A stretch of DNA of 15,363 bases from contig JBFLYA010000030.1 in the NCBI GenBank assembly GCA_040757115.1, positions 11,233 through 26,595 on the forward strand. The letters are read 5' to 3'. Below, piece after piece: positions 5,247 through 10,507 of this stretch. Numbering within the stretch: the first letter of the stretch is position 1; every line of letters begins with the position of its first letter. The DNA is from a bacterium. GTDB lineage: Bacteria; UBA9089; CG2-30-40-21; SBAY01. The notes beneath the pieces were generated by a model, which was not told the origin of the DNA, searched no databases, and was given only the letters and a program-made list of their open reading frames with translations. A program made the translations under genes and the position numbers.

Positions 5247-5507
5247 ATGGCAAAGGTTGAAGAAATTATTACCCGTATGAAGCGGAATCCTAACGATATC
5301 CGATTCAGTGAGTTGTGCAAGGTATGTAATTACTACTTTGGAAAATCTCGTCAGAGTAGTAGTAGTCACCGAGTATATAAAACTCCATGGCAAGGTAATC
5401 CACGGATTAACATACAAAATAATAAAGGAAAAGCTAAAACATACCAAATAAAACAGGTCATTTTAGCTATTGAAAGATTGGAGGTAGAACATGGCCATAA
5501 AAAATGA
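5247..5507 (+). CDS. hicA: HicA mRNA interferase toxin
   Basis: An 86-aa double-stranded-RNA-binding-fold toxin that cleaves mRNA independently of the ribosome. Visible signatures are the start MAKVEEIITRMKRNPNDIRF, the conserved catalytic histidine in SSSSHRVYKTP, and the ending KTYQIKQVILAIERLEVEHG. Longer than the minimal HicA (about 60 aa) but within the range of the VEDI..R...NP.... subgroup. The start has no ribosome-binding site; see the promoter. It overlaps hicB by 17 nt. Confidence 0.88.
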   Translation: MAKVEEIITRMKRNPNDIRFSELCKVCNYYFGKSRQSSSSHRVYKTPWQGNPRINIQNNKGKAKTYQIKQVILAIERLEVEHGHKK

Positions 5508-5907
5508 TCGTTATACCTATCGAGTAACATGGTCAGAGGATGATAATGAATATGTTGGTTTATGTATAGAGTTTCCAGGTTTGAGTTGGCTTGCTAAAAC
5601 TTCTGAAGATGCCTTAAAAGGGATACAGAGATTAGTTGCTGATGTTATAAAAGATATGTTTGAAAATGGTGAAACTATACCTAATGCAATATCCTGTAAA
5701 CAGTATAGTGGTAAATTTATGGTACGCGTCCCACCTGAAGTTCATCGGAAGCTTGCAATTAAGGCGGCAGAATCAGGAGTCAGTTTAAATCGGTTTGCCA
5801 GTTCAAAATTAAGTCAAGGAGTTGAATTGAAATCAGACTTTGGTTATGGAATACAGGAAAAATTAGGAAGGAAGGAAAAAAGACGGCGAAGTGGAATTTT
5901 TACTTAA
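5491..5907 (+). CDS. hicB: HicB antitoxin
   Basis: A 138-aa antitoxin. The N-terminal domain (RYTYRVTWSEDDNEYVGLCI, EFPGLSWLAKTSEDALKGIQ) is the partial RNase H-like HicB fold that binds HicA. The C-terminal part (MVRVPPEVHRKLAIKAAESG, VSLNRFASSKLSQ) is a ribbon-helix-helix-type DNA-binding domain, so autorepression is likely. GGAGG precedes the ATG. The final 13 residues (GRKEKRRRSGIFT) are encoded by the shared cassette tail, and the TAA stop is inside the R'' box of attC 8, so the original C-terminus may have been replaced when the cassette end was exchanged. Confidence 0.9.
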   Translation: MAIKNDRYTYRVTWSEDDNEYVGLCIEFPGLSWLAKTSEDALKGIQRLVADVIKDMFENGETIPNAISCKQYSGKFMVRVPPEVHRKLAIKAAESGVSLNRFASSKLSQGVELKSDFGYGIQEKLGRKEKRRRSGIFT

Positions 5908-6034
5908 TCAGTCGTTGCAGCGGACGGCGAGGGACTGTGCCGTGATTGAAAGTTTTGTAGTATCTCAAGGGATAATCATGCGGACAAAGTTTAGTGGCAA
6001 TCCTCCCCGCCGCACCTGAACTTTATCGTTAGAC
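5902..6034 (+). other. attC site 8
   Basis: R'' is ACTTAAT (5902-5908; AAT rather than AAC) and R' is GTTAGAC (6028-6034). Left arm type B (GTTGCAGCGGACGGCGAGGG), right arm CCCCGCCGCACCTGAAC, a hybrid pair. The defective R'' may lower exchange at this site. Confidence 0.85.
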
Positions 6035-6074
6035 GTATACCACTGGAAGAAAAATGATCTTTAGGAGGGCTTAA

Positions 6075-6797
6075 GTGAGTTCATTGTTGATTGGAGTAAT
6101 TGCTTCTTTAATTTCTACTATCATAGGTTACTTAATAGCTAAGGCAGTTCAATATTTGAGAGAATTAAGACCACTCCAAAAAACTTGGCAGTTTAGAAAG
6201 GATGAGCAAATTTGTGTTTTTATAGCGAGTCCTGGAGAAATAGATACAGGTGTCTATAAAAAGAGAATTACTACTTTAGGCCATATTTATGGTTTTGCTT
6301 ATATTTTAAATTCTATTAAAAAGGGATATCCCAATTTAGAAATTAATCATCTATATTTCACCCGAGACTCAAAAACCGATAATTTCTCTTCCGAACTCCT
6401 TGGGTCAACTGGTATTTGTTTAGGAGGACATAAACATAATTGGGTAACAAAATTATTCCTTGAAGAGATACATCCACCAGTTGTGTTCGATGAAAACGAT
6501 AACTTAATAGACTTACTGAATAAAAAAATATATAAACCTAAAGTAGAAGACGATAGAATATTAGAAGATTATGGAATAATTATCAAAACAGTAAATCCCA
6601 ATAACAGAAGGAACAAGGTCTTCATATTTGCAGGTTGTCATACTTACGGGGTTATTGCTGCAGCCAAATTCTTCTACGAAAATCTCCCTAAAATGGAAAT
6701 AGTTAAGTACAACCAATTCGAAGTTATAGTAAGTGGGAAGGTTATAGGTTCTCATGTATATCAGTTAAATAAAATAGACCAGCATATAATAGATTGA
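6075..6797 (+). CDS. Membrane-anchored protein of unknown function
   Basis: A 240-aa protein starting with GTG after a good AGGAGG. Residues 4-24 form one membrane segment; the remainder is soluble and probably cytoplasmic, with alternating beta/alpha pattern. Motifs that stand out are EQICVFIASPGEIDTGVY, STGICLGGHKHNWVTKLFLE (a Gly-Gly...Asn...Thr loop), YGIIIKTVNPNNRRNKVF and FIFAGCHTYGVIAAAKFFYE. The last three recur, from memory, in conserved hypothetical proteins with patterns like GGP..N..T, DYG.I.R..NP and AG.H.YGT.AAA, a Rossmann-like arrangement. I cannot name a family or a reaction. It is 12 nt upstream of the HAD gene and both are AT-rich, so they form a single two-gene module in cassette 9. 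Confidence 0.65.
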   Translation: MSSLLIGVIASLISTIIGYLIAKAVQYLRELRPLQKTWQFRKDEQICVFIASPGEIDTGVYKKRITTLGHIYGFAYILNSIKKGYPNLEINHLYFTRDSKTDNFSSELLGSTGICLGGHKHNWVTKLFLEEIHPPVVFDENDNLIDLLNKKIYKPKVEDDRILEDYGIIIKTVNPNNRRNKVFIFAGCHTYGVIAAAKFFYENLPKMEIVKYNQFEVIVSGKVIGSHVYQLNKIDQHIID

Positions 6798-6809
6798 GGG
6801 AGGTTATTA

Positions 6810-7520
6810 ATGGAAAAAGTTATATTATTTGATATTGGAAAAACTTTAATTGATGGAGATGCTATTATTAATGGAGCGTTAGAACACTCTGCTAAGAAAT
6901 TGAAAAAGTTAAAATTCATCGATGATGAGGAAAAATTTATTATAGCCTATTTAGAGGCAGACAAAGATACTACTTTTGCCCATATACATCATACTTACTC
7001 AGATTTTGAAATAATAAAAAAAGCATGGAAAAATCTTGGTCGTGAGGATAACTACAAAGTTTATGCTAATTTTCTCCTTGAATATAGAAATTATGTAAGG
7101 AGCAAAATTAAACCTGATTCAAAGATTTTAAAAACATTCCAACATTTACAGAATAAGAAGATGTTGCTTGGAATTGCTTCAGATGGTACTATCGTAGAAC
7201 AGTTAGAAACTCTTGTGCGATTAAGAATAATTTCATATTTAGAACCCAACTTAATTTTCGTGTCTGAAGATATTGGAGTTGAAAAAACCAATAAAGATTT
7301 CTATAAATATATTCTCCAAAAGAATGGTAATCCAAATAGAAGAATGGTTATAGTTGGAGATAGACTTGAAGCTGATATTCTTATACCAAAGCAATTAGGA
7401 TTTAAAACAGTGCTGGTTCTCAAATATGCAAAATATATAGAAGAAAAAATTAAATATGTAAACCCTGATTTTGTAATAAATGACATTCCTGAGATGGAAA
7501 GAATTGCTGATTTAATATGA
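6810..7520 (+). CDS. HAD-family hydrolase, motif I altered
   Basis: A 236-aa haloacid-dehalogenase superfamily protein. Motif I is ILFDIGKTLIDG with nucleophile D8, but the second Asp (+2) is Gly10. Motif II is the S/D pair in LGIASDGT, motif III the Lys in GVEKTNKDFYKYIL and motif IV VIVGDRLEADILIPKQLGFK. A helical cap (about residues 20-110) places it in the C1-cap group. Loss of the general acid/base Asp is known in some FDxGxT members and suggests altered or slow phosphatase activity. GAGGGAGG is the ribosome-binding site. Substrate unknown; coupling to the upstream membrane protein suggests they act together. Confidence 0.85.
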   Translation: MEKVILFDIGKTLIDGDAIINGALEHSAKKLKKLKFIDDEEKFIIAYLEADKDTTFAHIHHTYSDFEIIKKAWKNLGREDNYKVYANFLLEYRNYVRSKIKPDSKILKTFQHLQNKKMLLGIASDGTIVEQLETLVRLRIISYLEPNLIFVSEDIGVEKTNKDFYKYILQKNGNPNRRMVIVGDRLEADILIPKQLGFKTVLVLKYAKYIEEKIKYVNPDFVINDIPEMERIADLI

Positions 7521-7536
7521 GATTTGAGTTATATGG

Positions 7537-7556
7537 CGTCTAACAAAAAAATGAAC
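7537..7556 (+). other. Stranded R'' box of an older attC
   Basis: CGTCTAAC (7537-7544) is perfectly complementary to GTTAGACG (6028-6035), the first bases of cassette 9. It lies 16 nt after the HAD stop codon, where the cassette's own attC is expected. The following AAAAAAATGAACCAGACG does not resemble the local attC family and breaks off into repeats, so it may be what remains of a foreign-type attC. Confidence 0.5.
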
Positions 7557-7564
7557 CAGACGAG

Positions 7565-7596
7565 GATAGTGACGGGGTCGGATAGTGCCGGGGTCA
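7565..7596. repeat. 16-bp imperfect tandem repeat
   Basis: GATAGTGACGGGGTCG is followed directly by GATAGTGCCGGGGTCA, with two differences. The GTGCCGGGGTCAGACC motif resembles end sequences I associate with REP-type transposase elements, but this is from memory and unverified. Confidence 0.7.
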
Positions 7597-7600
7597 GACC

Positions 7601-7861
7601 TCGAGTGAGTGTTGACAAGAAAAACTACATTTTGTTTGACGATGAACAAATTTTAGTGTATGTATAACTCTATTAAAATAAAGCAATTAAGAAATTAGGT
7701 ATAAACTTACATGGAGTATTCACTAATTCATATCATAAGATTTTGATCATAAATGAAAAAGTGGAGTATCTTTACATCTATATTCAATCTATTGTTTTTC
7801 AATGGGTTATGCAATATTCATCAAATTATATAGATGAAAAGATTTGTCAACACTCACTCGA
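7601..7861. mobile_element. Inverted-repeat-bounded element, 261 bp, non-coding
   Basis: Perfect 18-bp inverted repeats, TCGAGTGAGTGTTGACAA (7601-7618) and TTGTCAACACTCACTCGA (7844-7861), enclose an AT-rich interior. The interior has one open frame without a start codon (from about 7677) that I do not recognise. No clear flanking target duplication. Together with 7521-7600 this explains the gene-free stretch before attC 9. Confidence 0.75.
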
Positions 7862-7893
7862 AAGCAGAATTAACTCAGCAAAATGCAGCTTTT

Positions 7894-8025
7894 GTCTAAC
7901 CAATCGCTGCACCTGACTGCGGGGGGCTGTGCCGTTTTCAATGTTTTGTGGTATCTCAAGCTTTTATCTTGTTTACAAAGTTTGGTGGTAGTCCTCCCCG
8001 CAGCAGGTGAGCTCTATCGTTGTGC
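7894..8025 (+). other. attC site 9, with R' variant GTTGTGC
   Basis: R'' is GTCTAAC (7894-7900); R' is GTTGTGC (8019-8025). Arms are a matched A/A pair (CGCTGCACCTGACTGCGGGG with CCCCGCAGCAGGTGAGC). The bases after the first G of R' belong to the next (serpin) cassette, which explains the unusual GTTGTGC. The inner core equals that of attC 4. Confidence 0.9.
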
Positions 8026-8044
8026 GGAAGGAGGTTGAAAGAAA

Positions 8045-9274
8045 ATGCGAGGATTTCATACCGCTGTAACACTTTTCCTGGTAATTCTGGCCGCAATACC
8101 ACGCGTGTTCTCTGCAGAGGCGCCCTCTGCTGATCTAAAGGCCGTTGTCAATGGTAATACCCAGTTTGCGCTTGATTTGTATTCAAAGTTGAAAGAGACG
8201 ACGGAAGCCAATCTCTTTTTCTCTCCGTACAGTATCTCGGTCGCACTGGCCATGACTTATGGCGGTGCACGAGGCAACACGGCAAAGGAGATGGAAAATA
8301 GTCTGCATTTCACACTTAAAGAAAAAACCCATCTGGCATTTGCTGAACTGGACACGAGGCTTGACGAAGTACAGAGGAAAAGGAAAGTGCAATTGCACAT
8401 TGCGAATTCCCTTTGGCCTCAAAAGGACTACCGTTTTCTTCCTGAATACATCTCGTTGATAAAGCAGCACTACGGAGTCTCCATCACACCATTGGACTAC
8501 ACCAAAGCAGTGGAGGAAGCTTGTAGGATCATCAACAAATGGGTTGAAGATGAGACAAAGGAGAAGATCAAAGACCTTATTCGTAAAGGCGGTCTGAATC
8601 CTCTAGTCCGTCTCGTCTTGGTCAACGCTATTTATTTCAAAGGAGACTGGGCCAGTCAATTCGATCCAAAACAAACAGCCAACATCAACTTCACCTTATT
8701 AAACGGCGAGAAGAAGCGAGTTCCTATGATGCAGCAGAAAGGTAAGTTCAGATACCGGGAGATAGAAAAGGCTCAATTGTTGGAGTTGCCCTATATTGGC
8801 AAGCAATTATCAATGATAATTCTTCTCCCACAGGACCCAAATGGCCTTTCCGATATTGAGAATCAATTGTCAGAAAGGAAACTCGATTCTTGGTTTTCCA
8901 ACCTTACTGAGGAGGAAGTCAAGGTTTACCTACCTAAGTTCAAAATAACTTGGGGTACATTTGAACTGAACGATCAGCTCAAAGCATTGGGTATGCGAGA
9001 TGCTTTCGTTTTTAGCCGGGCTGACTTCTCTGGCATGGATGGCACGAAAGATCTGTATATCAGTTTGGTCCTTCATAAAGCCTTCGTTGAAGTCAATGAA
9101 GAGGGTACTGAGGCAGCCGCAGCCACAGCTGTGACTATGAAGGTAGGAGGTCGTCTTCCTAGAATACGAACCTTCAAAGCAGATCACCCATTTGTTTTTT
9201 TCATCCGTGACAATACCACAGGAAGTATTTTGTTTCTCGGTAGAGTAGTCGACCCAAGCAAAAAAGAAGAATAA
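8045..9274 (+). CDS. Secreted serpin (serine protease inhibitor)
   Basis: A 409-aa complete serpin. Residues 1-23 form a signal peptide (FHTAVTLFLVILAAIPRVFS, probable cleavage near 23/24), so it acts outside the cytoplasm. Serpin hallmarks: ANLFFSPYSISVALAMTYGG near 57-76, LVNAIYFKGDWASQFDP in the middle, and the hinge VEVNEEGTEAAAATAVTM before the reactive loop. The hinge has the GTEAAAAT pattern with small side chains needed for loop insertion, so it should be an inhibitor, not a storage-type serpin. The ending ADHPFVFFIRDNTTGSILFL with GRVVDP is typical. The loop (KVGGRLPRIRT) is slightly long; P1 is ambiguous, with Gly by counting from the hinge and Arg nearby. AAGGAGG lies upstream, inside the cassette's first 15 bp. 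It fills cassette 10 and is more GC-rich than neighbours. Confidence 0.95.
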   Translation: MRGFHTAVTLFLVILAAIPRVFSAEAPSADLKAVVNGNTQFALDLYSKLKETTEANLFFSPYSISVALAMTYGGARGNTAKEMENSLHFTLKEKTHLAFAELDTRLDEVQRKRKVQLHIANSLWPQKDYRFLPEYISLIKQHYGVSITPLDYTKAVEEACRIINKWVEDETKEKIKDLIRKGGLNPLVRLVLVNAIYFKGDWASQFDPKQTANINFTLLNGEKKRVPMMQQKGKFRYREIEKAQLLELPYIGKQLSMIILLPQDPNGLSDIENQLSERKLDSWFSNLTEEEVKVYLPKFKITWGTFELNDQLKALGMRDAFVFSRADFSGMDGTKDLYISLVLHKAFVEVNEEGTEAAAATAVTMKVGGRLPRIRTFKADHPFVFFIRDNTTGSILFLGRVVDPSKKEE

Positions 9275-9279
9275 TGACC

Positions 9280-9412
9280 GCACAACAAATCGTTGCAGCG
9301 GACGGCGGGGGACTGTACCGTGATTGAAAGTTTTGTAATATCTCAATGGATAATCGTGTTTACAAAGTTTAGTGGTAATCCTCCCCGCCGCCGCTGAACT
9401 TTGTCGTTAGAA
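9280..9412 (+). other. attC site 10, with variant R'' GCACAAC
   Basis: R'' with flank, CCGCACAAC (9278-9286), is perfectly complementary over 9 bp to GTTGTGCGG (8019-8027), the start of the serpin cassette, so 8020-9406 is one intact cassette. R' is GTTAGAA (9406-9412). Arms are a matched B/B pair. Confidence 0.93.
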
Positions 9413-9636
9413 TGAAAAAATAATCATACAAAGTCACAAAGAAATTGAATAAAAAGAATAAATCTTTGTGTACTTTGAGGCTTTGTGTGAGGATATAAAA
9501 GAAAAATTCTAACCCTTCGCTGCACCTGACTGCGAGGGGCTGTGGCGTGATTGAGATAGTTTTGTAGTTTACCAGAGTTTTATCTTGCTTATGAAAGTTT
9601 GGTGGTAATTCTCCCCGCCGCATCTGAACTTTATCG
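9407..9636 (+). other. Gene-free integron cassette, 230 bp
   Basis: The cassette begins GTTAGAAT at 9406 and ends with R'' ATTCTAAC (9506-9513), perfectly complementary over 8 bp, so its boundaries are certain. Between them are about 95 bp with no plausible ORF, made mostly of a CACAAAG/CTTTGTG palindromic repeat. Confidence 0.85.
9430..9492. repeat. CACAAAG/CTTTGTG palindromic repeat
   Basis: The left arm CAAAGTCACAAAGAAATT faces the right arm AAATCTTTGTGTACTTTGAG followed by GCTTTGTGTG. It could form an imperfect hairpin. It has the same layout as the CACGAAG pair at 4674-4858 but with almost no interior. Confidence 0.75.
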
Positions 9637-9642
9637 TTAGAC
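9507..9642 (+). other. attC site 11
   Basis: R'' is TTCTAAC (9507-9513) and R' is GTTAGAC (9636-9642). Left arm type A (CGCTGCACCTGACTGCGAGG), right arm CCCCGCCGCATCTGAAC, a hybrid pair. Confidence 0.88.
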
Positions 9643-9830
9643 AGGCTGGGCAGACAAGAAGAAGGATGAGTTATTCCTGTTGGAAGTTTTGGTGAGAATA
9701 TTTGCTCCTTTAGTGGACTATACCAGGACTGCGAGATTGATGCTTTCCTGAAAGAGTTGCTTATTCCTTAGAAGCAACAGGGGGAGGCTAAGAGGGGCTA
9801 CTGAAAGGTGATAGTTAAGTAAGATAGAGG
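9643..9830. other. Gene-poor stretch of cassette 12
   Basis: No complete gene. One frame without a start reads VIPVGSFGENICSFSGLYQD then CEIDAFLKELLIP before a stop near 9770; it might be the tail of a lost small gene, but I do not recognise it. The rest up to the mobile element is featureless. Confidence 0.4.
9823..9830. repeat. Target-site duplication GATAGAGG, left copy (right copy 10198-10205)
   Basis: GATAGAGG occurs immediately outside both inverted-repeat ends of the element at 9831-10197. Confidence 0.85.
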
Positions 9831-9904
9831 GTAACTATTCAGCATACCAAGCAAGTAGGAAGTAGGAAGTAGGAAAGTAGGAAGTAGGAAGAGGGGAAAA
9901 TACT

Positions 9905-10030
9905 TCATACTATTTTACTCTTAATTGATTTGATTAAACCTATAAGCATCCTACTCACTTCTTCAGATATATCCCAAATGGATTGAAAATCTGGCAGATA
10001 ATTAAGATCTTTAGATAGAATTAGATAATA
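9905..10030 (-). pseudogene. C-terminal remnant of a four-helix-bundle (S23/IVP-like) protein
   Basis: The minus strand reads YYLILSKDLNYLPDFQSIWD then ISEEVSRMLIGLIKSIKSKI and V before a TGA stop. This matches the ending usual in the four-helix-bundle family related to the protein of 23S rRNA intervening sequences (EYYLILAKDLGYL... EEVSRMLNGLIKSL). Two more codons upstream there is a stop in the simple repeat, so roughly two thirds of the gene are missing. Not functional. Confidence 0.75.
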
Positions 10031-10073
10031 CCTTTCTTACTTTCCTACTCTCCTACTTCCTACTTTCAGGAGG

Positions 10074-10184
10074 AAATAGTAGGCAAGTAGGTAGTAGGAA
10101 AGGGATAAAGGATGTGCACGGTATTCCTCTTCTGGGGACAATGTCTCCCCTTTCCTACTTCCCTACTCTCCTACTTTCCTACAG
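10074..10184. repeat. AGTAGG hairpin repeat, copy 2
   Basis: Shares GTGCACGGTATTCCTCTTCT and both arms with the copy at 5039-5164. The left arm lacks 9 bp present there. Confidence 0.88.
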
Positions 10185-10239
10185 GCTGAATAGTTACGAT
10201 AGAGGAAGTAAAAAGAAAGAGACGGCGAAGTGCAGCTTT

Positions 10240-10371
10240 TTCTAACCCTTCGCTGCACCTGACTGCGGGGGACTGTGCCGTGGTCAGAGTTTTGTGGTCT
10301 CTCAAAGTTTTATCTTGCTATCAAACTTTTGTGGTAATTCTCCCCGCCGCACCTGAACTTTATCGTTAGCT
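10240..10371 (+). other. attC site 12, last of the array
   Basis: R'' is TTCTAAC (10240-10246) and R' is GTTAGCT (10365-10371). It is preceded by the shared tail AGACGGCGAAGTGCAGC. Left arm type A, right arm CCCCGCCGCACCTGAAC. No further attC is found to the right, and no sequence complementary to GTTAGCTC follows the next genes, so the array ends here or the next cassette has lost its attC. Confidence 0.9.
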
Positions 10372-10402
10372 CGCATAAATAGTTCAGAGGAAAACTTTTT
10401 GA

Positions 10403-10431
10403 TTGACAGAGAGTAAAATTCTCGCTAAAAT
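10403..10431 (+). promoter_or_regulatory. Sigma-70-type promoter before the DUF2339 operon
   Basis: TTGACA (10403-10408), 17-bp spacer, TAAAAT (10426-10431). Expected start of transcription is about 10438-10440. It lies only 32 bp after the last attC. Confidence 0.65.
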
Positions 10432-10450
10432 ACTTTCAGAGGGAACAAAA

Positions 10451-10498
10451 ATGGGTATAACAGTCAAAACACTCAAAAAGCAAATTTCTATCAGTTGA
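10451..10498 (+). CDS. Possible 15-aa leader peptide or gene remnant
   Basis: A short frame, MGITVKTLKKQISIS, begins after CAGAGGGA at good spacing and ends 10 nt before the DUF2339 start, within the 5' leader of the predicted transcript. It could be a leader peptide, or the start of a lost gene. Nothing supports a specific role. Confidence 0.3.
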   Translation: MGITVKTLKKQISIS

Positions 10499-10507
10499 AG
10501 GTGTAGA

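Larger units (their letters stand above)
9831..10197. mobile_element. MITE-like element, 367 bp, with 13-bp TIR and 8-bp TSD
   Basis: Perfect terminal inverted repeats GTAACTATTCAGC (9831-9843) and GCTGAATAGTTAC (10185-10197), flanked by the 8-bp direct repeat GATAGAGG. Inside, from left to right: GTAGGAA repeats (9852-9892), the four-helix-bundle remnant on the minus strand (9905-10030), a facing CCTACTT block (10034-10068), and a second hairpin (10074-10184) shared with the element at 4984. No transposase, so it would depend on one elsewhere. Confidence 0.88.

Noticed and set aside
7677-7912. Open frame inside the inverted-repeat element (GINLHGVFTNSYHKILIINE...)
   Set aside because: It has no start codon near its beginning, no ribosome-binding site, runs through the element end into attC 9, and resembles nothing I know.
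3572-9623. Minus-strand open frames across attC sites giving similar peptides (for example at 3572-3799, 4600-4827, 8930-9346 and 9369-9623)
   Set aside because: The shared peptides come from translating the repeated attC DNA; there are no ribosome-binding sites or independent homology.
119-10371. Regularly repeated GC-rich sequences might suggest a CRISPR array
   Set aside because: The repeats are about 132 bp, imperfect hairpins with RYYYAAC/GTTRRRY ends, and the intervals hold genes of differing length. They are attC sites.
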